From NCBI GenBank assembly GCA_937897585.1, contig CALCNY010000185.1, positions 1 to 13,884 on the forward strand: a stretch of DNA of 13,884 nucleotides, in the 5' to 3' direction. This stretch comes from an uncultured Chitinophagaceae bacterium. Its GTDB lineage: Bacteria; Bacteroidota; Bacteroidia; Chitinophagales; Chitinophagaceae. Positions within the stretch are counted from its first letter, which is position 1. Every line of letters begins with the position of its first letter. This document shows, piece after piece, positions 1 through 8,230 of this stretch. The translations under genes were made by a program, and so were the position numbers. The notes under the pieces are model-generated. The model had not been told where the DNA came from. It did no database searches and worked only from the letters and a program-made list of their open reading frames with translations.

Positions 1-22
1 CCAAACCTTTTGAACAAAACCA

Positions 23-48
23 CAAACAACAAACCCCAAACAACAAAC
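23..48. repeat. 12-bp direct repeat downstream of mutL
   Basis: CAAACAACAAAC occurs twice, at 23-34 and 37-48, separated by two C bases, directly beyond the mutL stop codon. It has no dyad symmetry, so it does not look like an intrinsic terminator. It is probably simple-sequence expansion; no function can be assigned. Confidence 0.5.
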
Positions 49-49
49 T

Positions 50-1882
50 TTACCTCCCAAACATCCTATCAATCTCCCCCTTATCAAAATTCATATACGT
101 TGGTCTGCCCGTTGGTGTGGCATTGGAAATTTCACAGGCAAATAAATCATGTACCAAACCTTGCATTTCTTTTTGTGTAAGCGAAGTGCCGGTTTTAATC
201 GCATTTTGTATCGCCATCGAACGCAATAGCTTTTCTCTTTTAGTGAACTTTAAATCACTACTGAAATGCTTGTATTGTTCTAAAATATTTTCAATAGCAG
301 CTTTTTCATTTCCGGTTAATACATCTGCTGGCGTTCCCTGGATGACAAACGTATTCAACCCAAACAATTCAATCTGGTAACCGAGATCTAGCATATCTGG
401 CAACAATTCTTGCAACATGATGGCGTCACTTGAAGTCAATTCTATTGTAGACGGAAACAGACTTTGTTGTGTGGCAATCGGCTTTCCATCAACTGCTTTG
501 GCATATCTTTCGTACAACACTCTTTCGTGTGCATTTTGCTGGTTTACTAAAATAAATCCCGAACCTTTTTGAACAATGATGTAGGCATTGTGCAACTGCA
601 TCAAAGGATATTCATGCTCATGTTCTTTATGTAAATGCTGAATGGTAGTAGATGATACATTCGTTTGAGTACTTTTAGTTTCAGGCGTTTCGTAAAAATC
701 TTTCCAGTGTTTCAATTCATTTCCACCGGAAGTTCTTTCGATAAAATGCGCCTGATTTTTTTTGGAGAAGGCCTGGTACAAACTTGATGAAGCCGTTGAA
801 GCACGCTGCTCATCGGTCATGGGTTTGTTCACGGCATCTAAAGATTGTATGGAAGAATCAAGTTCAAAATCAAGCGTGGGTGTGATGCTAAATTGTGCCA
901 ATGCATGTTTCACCGCGGAATGTACAAATGCATACACAATTTTATCGTCTTCAAATTTGATTTCTTGTTTGGTGGGATGTACGTTGATGTCCAATTGAGC
1001 CGGATCCAAATCAATGAACAATGCATACATCGGAAAACTGTCTTTTGGAACCAAATCCGCAAACGCATTCATGATGGCGTGGTTGAGATAAGCACTTTTG
1101 ATAAAACGATTGTTGACAAAAATGTATTGATCACCTCTGGTCTTTTTCGCCGTTTCGGGTTTTCCTACAAAACCCATGATGTTCAAATAATCGGTTTGTT
1201 CCTCTACACTCACCAATTTGGCGTTGTATGTATTTCCTAAAATCTGAACGATTCGTTGTTTCAGACTTCCTTTTTCCAGATGAAAAACTTCTTGTCCGTT
1301 TGATTGCATGGAAAAGAAAATATCCGGAAATGCCATCGCCACTCTTATAAATTCATCGACAATATGTCGAAGTTCGGCGGTATTACTTTTCAAGAAATTT
1401 CTTCTAGCAGGCACATTAAAAAAAAGATTTTTCATGGCAATGCTCGTGCCTTTGTTAACGGCCACAGGCTCCTGCAATTTCACCCTGCTGTTTTCAATTT
1501 CAACATAAGTTCCTGAAGCGTCTTCTTCTCTTTTGGTTTTGAGTTCCACCTGAGCTACGGCGGCTATACTCGCCAATGCTTCTCCTCTGAAACCCATAGT
1601 TTTTATCCTGAAGAGGTCGTCGATATTGGTGATTTTTGATGTTGCATGACGTTCAAAGGCCATACGAGCATCGGATTCGCTCATGCCTTTGCCGTTGTCG
1701 ATTACTTGCACTAGCGCCTTGCCGGCATCGTTGACAAGTAGTCTGATTTCATCAGCACCTGCATCAACTGCGTTTTCAAGTAACTCCTTTACAGCACTGC
1801 CCGGACGCTGAATTACCTCTCCCGCTGCTATCTGATTGGCTATGTTGTCCGGTAATAAATGAATGATATCTGTCAAAATCAA
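50..1882 (-). CDS. mutL: DNA mismatch repair protein MutL, endonuclease motifs degenerate
   Basis: MutL couples MutS mismatch recognition to downstream strand incision and excision in the cytoplasm. The 610-residue product has the N-terminal GHKL ATPase motifs: ELLENAVDAGA (34-44), DNGKGM (62-67) and GFRGEAL (97-103), followed by the transducer domain with DINVHPTKQEIKF (298-310). A low-complexity linker (about 340-425) leads to the C-terminal dimerisation domain. In endonuclease-type MutL that domain carries DQHA(x)2E(x)4E, an ACxxAIK-type motif and CPHGRPT. Here the equivalents are NQQNAHERVLYE (447-458), AIQNAIK (557-563) and TPTGRPT (589-595), so the Asp, His and Cys ligands are replaced and only the Glu residues remain. 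The final MFGR resembles the FxR motif. There is no ATG, GTG or CTG that would give a sensible start. The candidates are TTG at 1882 or TTG at 1876; the latter gives MTDIIHLLPD, which fits the usual N-terminus of the family. The gene is divergent from the GH3 gene. Confidence 0.96.
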   Translation of the reverse strand: MILTDIIHLLPDNIANQIAAGEVIQRPGSAVKELLENAVDAGADEIRLLVNDAGKALVQVIDNGKGMSESDARMAFERHATSKITNIDDLFRIKTMGFRGEALASIAAVAQVELKTKREEDASGTYVEIENSRVKLQEPVAVNKGTSIAMKNLFFNVPARRNFLKSNTAELRHIVDEFIRVAMAFPDIFFSMQSNGQEVFHLEKGSLKQRIVQILGNTYNAKLVSVEEQTDYLNIMGFVGKPETAKKTRGDQYIFVNNRFIKSAYLNHAIMNAFADLVPKDSFPMYALFIDLDPAQLDINVHPTKQEIKFEDDKIVYAFVHSAVKHALAQFSITPTLDFELDSSIQSLDAVNKPMTDEQRASTASSSLYQAFSKKNQAHFIERTSGGNELKHWKDFYETPETKSTQTNVSSTTIQHLHKEHEHEYPLMQLHNAYIIVQKGSGFILVNQQNAHERVLYERYAKAVDGKPIATQQSLFPSTIELTSSDAIMLQELLPDMLDLGYQIELFGLNTFVIQGTPADVLTGNEKAAIENILEQYKHFSSDLKFTKREKLLRSMAIQNAIKTGTSLTQKEMQGLVHDLFACEISNATPTGRPTYMNFDKGEIDRMFGR

Positions 1883-1896
1883 TGTAATTTGTAGCG

Positions 1897-1904
1897 CAAA
1901 AATA
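1897..1904 (-). promoter_or_regulatory. candidate -7 box of mutL
   Basis: On the minus strand TATTTTTG matches the Bacteroidota -7 consensus TAnnTTTG exactly. It ends 14 bases before the TTG at 1882, which would give a leader of roughly 10 bases. I see no clear TTG-type -33 element at the right distance. An 8-bp match in AT-rich DNA can arise by chance. Confidence 0.4.
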
Positions 1905-1938
1905 ACTAATCCTTTTCACTAATAATTTTATTGCTTTT

Positions 1939-4860
1939 ATGCGCTATTTCCTTGTTGTTTTTCTGTGCTTTTCTGCGGGTATTTCCCTTGGTCAGCAAAA
2001 TAATAGTACTGCGGCAAAAAAATGGGCCGATAGTGTTTACAATACTTTATCAAATGATGAGCGCATCGGACAATTGGTAGTTGCTCGTTTATCGACCATC
2101 GACATGAAAACAAAGAAAATTACTTTTCTTAATGATTCGGTGGCTGCTTATGTGAAAAGATACAATATCGGTGGCGTTTGTTTGTTTCAGGGAAGTCCGC
2201 AATTACAAGCTGGAATGATTAATAACTTGAAACGCATTGCAAAAACACCCATTCTTTTTTCTATCGATGGTGAGTGGGGTGTGGGTATGAGAATTTTCGA
2301 TAGTATTTTGCCATTACCCCGACAAATGATGCTTGGAGCCATGAGTGATTCATCTATTGTTTATCAATATGGCAAAGTGGTTGCCGATCAATGCAAGCGA
2401 TTGGGTATTCAAATGAATTATGCGCCGGATGTGGATGTAAATAATAATCCCAACAATCCTGTAATCAACGACAGGAGTTTTGGTGAAGACAAATATAAAG
2501 TTGCTTCTTTTGGTATTCAATACATGAAAGGCATGCAAGATAATGGCGTGATGGCTTGTGCCAAACATTTTCCCGGTCATGGTGATGTGGCGGTAGATTC
2601 ACATCTCGATTTACCAGTGATCAATAAAACAATGGCACAGCTTGATTCTACAGAGCTCTACCCTTTTAAAAAAATATTTGAACAAGGTGTCAGTTGTGTT
2701 ATGAATGCACATCTTTTCATTCCGGCGATAGACACAAATATGAATCGACCAACTTCATTATCGAAGAAAAATATTGAAGGATTATTGAGAAAAGATATGG
2801 GCTATCAGGGACTAGCCATCACCGATGGATTGGAAATGCAAGGTGTAAGAAAATTCTTTCCAAACGGAGCCGCTTCAGTGGAATCGATAATAGCTGGTAA
2901 TGATTTGCTTTGCATTCCCGATAGCATACCGCTGGTTATTTCAAAAATAAAATCGGCCATTGATTCGCAGCGTTTAACCTGGGCTGTTATTGAAGAGCAT
3001 TGCAAGAAAGTACTGATGGCGAAATATAAATACGTATTGCCTTACAATGATTCGGTGTCATACAATAATCTTACTGTTGACTTGAATAAATCGGTTTTAG
3101 CGATGCGTGAATTAGTGGCTAAAAACGCGATTACTTTATTAGCAAAAGAAGACCAGGAATTCTTCCCATTGAAAAAAGATGAGCATAAAGTTGTTTACGT
3201 TTCAGTGGGCATCAATACTGCCAATGCCATGGCGAGAAGATTGCAAAAAGATTACAATGCCGATGTGATCAATTTTGATTTCAATAAGAAGAATACCGAT
3301 TCGGTGAATATGCTAATTGATTCCATTGCAAAAAATTACCAAAGAGTAATTATCGGAATACATCAGATCAATCGCGCTCCTGCCAATAACTTCGGAATCA
3401 GTGCAGATGCGGTTTCGTTTATTAATTTTTTACAACAGCGAACCAAAGCCATTACGATTTTATTTGGCAATGCTTATGTAGCGAAGAACTGGTGTTTTGC
3501 AAAGAATTTGGTTGTGGCTTATGAGGATGACAGTACTGTTCAATACAATGCAATTGATATGCTTCAAGGGAAATTACCTTACAAAGGAACCTTACCGGTA
3601 AGTGTATGCGAAAATTTGAAATTCGGATATGGATTGACAGTAATGAACAACATACTTCCGATAACAAATCCTGAAGATTTAGGTTTTGATAAAAAAAAAT
3701 TAAACAGCATTGATTCTATAGTTGCTGATGGTATTACAAAAAAAGCCATTCCAGGTTGTGTTGTATTGATAGCTAAAAATGGGAAGTTGGTTTTTGAAAA
3801 AGGTTATGGGTATTATACTTATGAACACAATGAACCTGTAACGAAATCTTCTGTTTACGACTTGGCTTCTGTTACAAAAATATTGGCAACTACTTTAGGT
3901 GTGATGAAAATGTATGACGAAGGCAAAATCGATTTAAAAAAAAAGCTCAGTGATTACTTGCCTTCCGTCATAGGAACGGATAAGGCGAATATTAGCATCG
4001 AACAATTATTATTGCACGAAGGCGGATTGAAGCCATTTATTCCATTTTATAAAGAAACATTAGACAGTAATCAAACGCCTTCTAAGAAATATTATCAGAC
4101 ATTCAACAAAGACTGCTTCGACTCAAGAGTGGCAAATGGCTTAATGATCAGATGTGATGCCTTAGATACTTTTTACAAAAGAATTTTGGAAAGTCCTCGA
4201 ACTAACGATGGCGCATACGTGTACAGCGACAATGATTTTATTTTTTTAGGAAAAATCATTGAAAATATCAGTGGCATCAAATTGAATGAATACGTAAGCC
4301 AAAAATTTTACAAGCCTATGAGCCTTGAATCAATGGGTTATCAACCATTGGAAAAGATCAGCTATAGTCGTATTGTTCCTTCCACTAAAGAAATAGGATT
4401 CAGAAATCAAGAATTAAGAGGCTATGTACACGACCAAGGCGCTGCAATCATGGGTGGTGTAGCCGGTCATGCAGGATTGTTTGCAGATGCATACGATGTA
4501 GCTTGTATGATGCAAATGCTGCTGAACGGTGGTGAATGGAATGGGCGACAAATGATAAAAAAAGAAACAATTGAATTGTTTACTGACTATCACAGTGCGG
4601 TAAGCAGAAGAGGCTATGGTTTTGATAAGCCTGAAAAAGATAATGCAACTAGAGCAGAAGCTTATCCTGCAAAATCTGCATCCGCTAGGACGTTCGGCCA
4701 CACTGGTTTTACAGGAACTTGTGTTTGGGCTGACCCTGTATCCAAATTGATTTTTGTTTTTTTAAGTAACAGGATTTATCCTGAAGACAATGGCGTTTTT
4801 AAAACATTAAATATGCGTCCAAAGATTTTCGAAACGATATATCAGTCCATTTTAAATTAA
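1939..4860 (+). CDS. Secreted GH3 beta-N-acetylhexosaminidase fused to beta-lactamase-like serine hydrolase
   Basis: The 973-residue protein starts with a signal peptide (about 1-18). A GH3 N-terminal TIM-barrel domain follows (about 30-365). It has the NagZ-type signature KHFPGHGD (209-216) and DSH (220-222), which supply the Asp-His acid/base dyad, and the nucleophile Asp296 in AITDGLEM. A GH3 C-terminal-like domain (about 385-565) comes next. The remainder (about 580-973) is a beta-lactamase/penicillin-binding-protein-fold serine hydrolase with SVTK (644-647, SxxK), YSDN (762-765, in the YxN position) and HTG (921-923, in the KTG position). Likely substrates are N-acetylglucosaminides from peptidoglycan or chitin-like glycans. 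The second domain may act on peptides or esters, or as a carboxypeptidase, but its substrate is not shown by sequence. Fusions of this kind are known in Bacteroidota. All catalytic motifs look intact. acs follows after 53 bp with no visible terminator. Confidence 0.9.
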   Translation: MRYFLVVFLCFSAGISLGQQNNSTAAKKWADSVYNTLSNDERIGQLVVARLSTIDMKTKKITFLNDSVAAYVKRYNIGGVCLFQGSPQLQAGMINNLKRIAKTPILFSIDGEWGVGMRIFDSILPLPRQMMLGAMSDSSIVYQYGKVVADQCKRLGIQMNYAPDVDVNNNPNNPVINDRSFGEDKYKVASFGIQYMKGMQDNGVMACAKHFPGHGDVAVDSHLDLPVINKTMAQLDSTELYPFKKIFEQGVSCVMNAHLFIPAIDTNMNRPTSLSKKNIEGLLRKDMGYQGLAITDGLEMQGVRKFFPNGAASVESIIAGNDLLCIPDSIPLVISKIKSAIDSQRLTWAVIEEHCKKVLMAKYKYVLPYNDSVSYNNLTVDLNKSVLAMRELVAKNAITLLAKEDQEFFPLKKDEHKVVYVSVGINTANAMARRLQKDYNADVINFDFNKKNTDSVNMLIDSIAKNYQRVIIGIHQINRAPANNFGISADAVSFINFLQQRTKAITILFGNAYVAKNWCFAKNLVVAYEDDSTVQYNAIDMLQGKLPYKGTLPVSVCENLKFGYGLTVMNNILPITNPEDLGFDKKKLNSIDSIVADGITKKAIPGCVVLIAKNGKLVFEKGYGYYTYEHNEPVTKSSVYDLASVTKILATTLGVMKMYDEGKIDLKKKLSDYLPSVIGTDKANISIEQLLLHEGGLKPFIPFYKETLDSNQTPSKKYYQTFNKDCFDSRVANGLMIRCDALDTFYKRILESPRTNDGAYVYSDNDFIFLGKIIENISGIKLNEYVSQKFYKPMSLESMGYQPLEKISYSRIVPSTKEIGFRNQELRGYVHDQGAAIMGGVAGHAGLFADAYDVACMMQMLLNGGEWNGRQMIKKETIELFTDYHSAVSRRGYGFDKPEKDNATRAEAYPAKSASARTFGHTGFTGTCVWADPVSKLIFVFLSNRIYPEDNGVFKTLNMRPKIFETIYQSILN

Positions 4861-4913
4861 TGGTGTTGATTTGATTTTATTATTTTATTTTAGTTGATAC
4901 TAATTCCAAACAT

Positions 4914-6833
4914 ATGTCTTATCCATATCAGTTAACCTCTTCAGAAGCCTATCAAAATGCCTATCGCAATAGTGTCGAAAATCCAGAATTATTTTGGGCT
5001 GATATCGCAGAAAATTTTACCTGGCATAAAAAATGGGATTCAGTTTTAAACTGGAATTTCAACGAACCAAAAGTTGAATGGTTTGTCGGAGGAAAATTAA
5101 ACATTACCGAAAATTGCCTGGACAGATGGGCAGCTACACAACCCGACACTCCTGCAATCATTTGGGAAGCCAATGACCCAAATGAAAAAGGAGTTACACT
5201 TACTTACAAAGAACTTTTACTTAAAGTATCGCAGTTTGCCAATGTTTTAAAAAATAATGGTGCTAAAAAAGGCGATCGCATTTGTATTTATATGCCGATG
5301 GTACCTGAATTGGCCATTGCCGTATTGGCTTGTGCCAGAATTGGCGCCATTCATTCTGTGGTGTTTGGCGGTTTCTCTGCACAAAGTATTTCCGATAGAA
5401 TTCAGGATGCCCAATGCAATATTGTTGTAACAGCTGATGGTGCTTATCGTGGCAATAAAAACATTCCATTGAAATCAGTGATTGATGACGCTCTTGTTAC
5501 TTGTCCATCAATTGAAAAAGTAATTGTACTTACGCGTACACGAGAATCCGTTAGTATGATCAATGGTCGTGATACCTGGTGGGAAGATGAAATCAAAAAA
5601 GTGGAAGCAGCGGGCAATCCTTTCTGCCCGGCTGAATCAATGGATGCTGAAGATATGCTGTTCATACTTTACACTTCAGGAAGCACGGGTAAACCAAAAG
5701 GCGTGGTTCATACTTGTGCAGGCTATATGGTTTGGGCAAATTACACATTTGTAAACGTGTTTCAATATCAAAAAGGTCAGGTGCATTTTTGTACGGCAGA
5801 TATCGGCTGGGTTACGGGTCATAGTTATATCATTTACGGACCCTTAAGTGCTGGCGCTACAACGTTAATGTTTGAAGGCATACCTACTTATCCTGATGCC
5901 GGAAGATTTTGGGAAATTACCGAAAAGCATAAAGTCAATATTTTATATACGGCACCAACAGCCATCAGAAGTTTAATGGGATTTGGAACATCGCCTCTTG
6001 AAGGGAAAGATTTAAGTTCATTACAAGTACTCGGCACCGTTGGTGAACCGATTAATGAAGAAGCCTGGCATTGGTATGATGAACATATTGGCAAAAAGAA
6101 TTGTCCAATTGTTGATACTTGGTGGCAGACGGAAACTGGAGGTGTTTTAATTTCCAATCTCGCTGGAGTAACAAAGGCAAAACCCTCTTTTGCCACTTTG
6201 CCTCTTCCCGGCGTACAACCGTTGCTGGTAGATGAGCATGGGAATGAAATTGAAGGCAATGAGGTGAGTGGAAATTTGTGCATCAAGTTTCCTTGGCCAG
6301 GAATGTTGCGAACTACTTATGGTGATCATGAAAGATGTCGTCAAACTTATTTTTCTACTTACAAAGGTTTATACTTTACAGGAGATGGTTGTTTGAGAGA
6401 TAAAGACGGAGATTACAGAATCACCGGACGTGTAGATGATGTATTAAATGTAAGTGGCCATCGCATAGGCACTGCAGAAGTGGAAAATGCCATCAACATG
6501 CATACTGGTGTGGTGGAAAGTGCGGTGGTGGGCTATCCGCATGATATTAAAGGGCAGGGAATTTATGCATTTGTCATTTTCAATGGTGTGCATGTCGATG
6601 AAAATCATACTCGAAAAGACATCAATGAAACTGTATCCAGAGTTATTGGCGCTATTGCTAAAGCTGATAAGATTCAATTTGTAAGCGGCTTGCCAAAAAC
6701 AAGAAGTGGAAAAATCATGCGACGTATTTTAAGAAAAATTGCAGAAGGTGAATTGAGTAATTTGGGGGATACTACTACCCTGCTAGATCCGGCCGTAGTG
6801 GAAGAGATAATAAAAAGTCGAGGCCCCCTTTAA
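4914..6833 (+). CDS. acs: Acetyl-CoA synthetase (AMP-forming)
   Basis: Acs activates acetate with ATP and CoA to acetyl-CoA through an acetyl-AMP intermediate in the cytoplasm. The 639 residues match the usual family length. Visible motifs are the N-terminal acetyl-CoA synthetase region, the P-loop YTSGSTGKPKG (253-263), WWQTETGG (403-410), YFTGDG followed by RITGRVDDVLNVSGHRIG, and PKTRSGKIMRR (594-604). Trp404 corresponds to the tryptophan that limits the pocket to acetate in characterised enzymes. Lys600 is the lysine that is reversibly acetylated in homologues. The last residues, RGPL, and the TAA stop are encoded by a palindromic repeat copy (core 6823-6849), so the natural C-terminus has probably been replaced. 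No convincing promoter is seen in the 53-bp gap upstream, so cotranscription with the GH3 gene is possible. Confidence 0.96.
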   Translation: MSYPYQLTSSEAYQNAYRNSVENPELFWADIAENFTWHKKWDSVLNWNFNEPKVEWFVGGKLNITENCLDRWAATQPDTPAIIWEANDPNEKGVTLTYKELLLKVSQFANVLKNNGAKKGDRICIYMPMVPELAIAVLACARIGAIHSVVFGGFSAQSISDRIQDAQCNIVVTADGAYRGNKNIPLKSVIDDALVTCPSIEKVIVLTRTRESVSMINGRDTWWEDEIKKVEAAGNPFCPAESMDAEDMLFILYTSGSTGKPKGVVHTCAGYMVWANYTFVNVFQYQKGQVHFCTADIGWVTGHSYIIYGPLSAGATTLMFEGIPTYPDAGRFWEITEKHKVNILYTAPTAIRSLMGFGTSPLEGKDLSSLQVLGTVGEPINEEAWHWYDEHIGKKNCPIVDTWWQTETGGVLISNLAGVTKAKPSFATLPLPGVQPLLVDEHGNEIEGNEVSGNLCIKFPWPGMLRTTYGDHERCRQTYFSTYKGLYFTGDGCLRDKDGDYRITGRVDDVLNVSGHRIGTAEVENAINMHTGVVESAVVGYPHDIKGQGIYAFVIFNGVHVDENHTRKDINETVSRVIGAIAKADKIQFVSGLPKTRSGKIMRRILRKIAEGELSNLGDTTTLLDPAVVEEIIKSRGPL

Positions 6834-6853
6834 TTCCCCCAAAGGGGGAGAGG
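6822..6853 (+). repeat. C-run/G-run palindromic repeat, copy 1
   Basis: The 27-nt core (6823-6849) reads a C5 run, TTTAATT, then the perfect palindrome CCCCCAAAGGGGG. It overlaps the last codons and the stop codon of acs. Copy 2 (6965-6991) is the same sequence in inverted orientation with one mismatch, and a divergent copy 3 lies at 11086-11112. Such palindromes recur between genes in Bacteroidota genomes as far as I recall; that is from memory and was not searched. Confidence 0.8.
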
Positions 6854-6856
6854 AAA

Positions 6857-6892
6857 AAGCTGGATAAGCTGGATAGGCTAGATAAGCTGGGT
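6857..6892 (+). repeat. 9-bp tandem repeat, four units
   Basis: Four consecutive 9-mers read AAGCTGGAT, AAGCTGGAT, AGGCTAGAT and AAGCTGGGT. They sit in the acs-queA gap between the two inverted palindromic repeats. No reading frame through them looks like a gene. They appear to be a small tandem expansion of unknown role. Confidence 0.75.
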
Positions 6893-6960
6893 AAAACAAA
6901 AAAAACTTTTAATAAAATAATACAATTATCAAAACTAATACACCCCAATAAAACATAATC

Positions 6961-6993
6961 GTCTTCCCCCTTTGGGGGAATTATAGGGGGCTT
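6961..6993 (-). repeat. C-run/G-run palindromic repeat, copy 2 (inverted)
   Basis: The core (6965-6991) is the reverse complement of copy 1 except for one base (TATAATT in place of TTTAATT). It ends six bases before the queA start codon and therefore occupies the normal ribosome-landing region. Copies 1 and 2 could pair in RNA over about 27 bp with a loop of about 115 nt. Each copy can also form its own C5/G5 hairpin. Confidence 0.8.
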
Positions 6994-6997
6994 ACAT

Positions 6998-8230
6998 ATG
7001 ACCACTCCACAACAAATATCCATCTCAGATTACACCTACGAGTTACCTGACTCACGCATTGCGCTAAGGCCTTTAGACAATCGTGATGAATCCAAATTGT
7101 TGATTTACAAAAATGGAGAAATATCTGAAGATAAATTTGCAAGCATCGTTCGTCATCTACCTGAAAATCTATTGCTGGTTTTCAACAACAGCAAAGTCAT
7201 TAATGCACGTCTTCGTTTTGAAAAGTCAACCGGAAGTAAAATTGAAATTTTTTGTTTAGAACCAACAGGCGATATGAATGAATACAGCACTGTGATGAAT
7301 CAAAGAGCTACTTCCAAATGGAAATGTTTTATTGGTGGTGTTGCCAAATGGAAAGAAGAATTTCTGATCAAAGAAATAAAAGACGGAGATACATCAATCA
7401 CACTGAAAGCAAAAATAATAAACACATTTACTGATGCCTATGAAGTTGAATTTTCATGGGAGCCAGCATCAATGAGCTTTGCTGAAATACTCGATTTAGC
7501 GGGAGATGTGCCTTTGCCTCCTTATATCAAAAGACTTACTGAAAACGAAGATACAAGCCGCTATCAAACCATTTATGCTGAAAGCGAAGGTTCTGTTGCT
7601 GCGCCTACTGCAGGTCTTCATTTTACTGAAAATATTTTTAGGGCTTTTGAAAACAAAAACATTCAAAAAGCAAATGTAACATTACACGTTGGAGCCGGCA
7701 CTTTCAAACCGGTGAAAGCTGCTGTAATGAAAGATCACGAAATGCATACAGAGTGGATTGATGTGGATGCTGCAACTATAGAAAAAATTATGTTGCAGCG
7801 CGATTTGGTTTTTGCAGTTGGTACTACTTCTTTAAGAACGATTGAAACTTTATACTGGTTGGGTGTGAAAACTATTTTAAATCCAAATGCTGAAAAAATA
7901 GAGATTCATCAATGGGATGTTTATAATGAAATTTTAAACAAACAAATCATTAGTGTTGAAGCTTCATTAAAAGCTTTATTAAAATGGATAGAGAAAAAGA
8001 AAACAAACAGAATTTTTACTCAAACACAACTATTAATTACACCAGGATATAAATTCAAAATCGCAAAAGGATTGATTACCAATTTTCATCAGCCACAATC
8101 TACCTTGTTATTGCTTGTTGCAGCAGCCATTGGCGACAACTGGAAAAAATGTTATCAATATGCAATGGAAAATGATTTTAGATTCCTGAGTTATGGTGAT
8201 GCGAATTTGTTGTTTATGGCTGAATCGTAA
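6998..8230 (+). CDS. queA: S-adenosylmethionine:tRNA ribosyltransferase-isomerase
   Basis: QueA transfers and isomerises the ribosyl group of SAM onto the 7-aminomethyl-7-deazaguanine base of tRNA, forming epoxyqueuosine in the queuosine pathway. The 410-residue product shows the family blocks in order: DYTYELPDSRIALRPL (11-26), VFNNSKVINARL (61-72), DVPLPPYIKR (170-179), RYQTIYAESEGSVAAPTAGLHFT (188-210), LHVGAGTFKPVKA (229-241), HEMHTEW (247-253), AVGTTSLRT (273-281) and LITNFHQPQSTLLLLVAA (359-376). It is longer than the E. coli enzyme; the extra length lies mainly around residues 85-165. The ATG at 6998 fits the family N-terminus. The leader has no Shine-Dalgarno sequence other than the G-run of repeat copy 2. 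The 3' end overlaps the convergent L,D-transpeptidase gene by 17 bp. Confidence 0.95.
   Translation: MTTPQQISISDYTYELPDSRIALRPLDNRDESKLLIYKNGEISEDKFASIVRHLPENLLLVFNNSKVINARLRFEKSTGSKIEIFCLEPTGDMNEYSTVMNQRATSKWKCFIGGVAKWKEEFLIKEIKDGDTSITLKAKIINTFTDAYEVEFSWEPASMSFAEILDLAGDVPLPPYIKRLTENEDTSRYQTIYAESEGSVAAPTAGLHFTENIFRAFENKNIQKANVTLHVGAGTFKPVKAAVMKDHEMHTEWIDVDAATIEKIMLQRDLVFAVGTTSLRTIETLYWLGVKTILNPNAEKIEIHQWDVYNEILNKQIISVEASLKALLKWIEKKKTNRIFTQTQLLITPGYKFKIAKGLITNFHQPQSTLLLLVAAAIGDNWKKCYQYAMENDFRFLSYGDANLLFMAES

Noticed and set aside
845..1240. 131-codon plus-strand frame inside mutL
   Set aside because: It is fully antisense to a well-conserved gene, has cysteine-rich composition without family resemblance, and is a shadow frame.
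6775..7023. Minus-strand frame of 82 codons with repeated LSS residues across the acs-queA gap
   Set aside because: It simply translates the 9-bp tandem repeat and palindromic repeats, overlaps both flanking genes and resembles no protein family.
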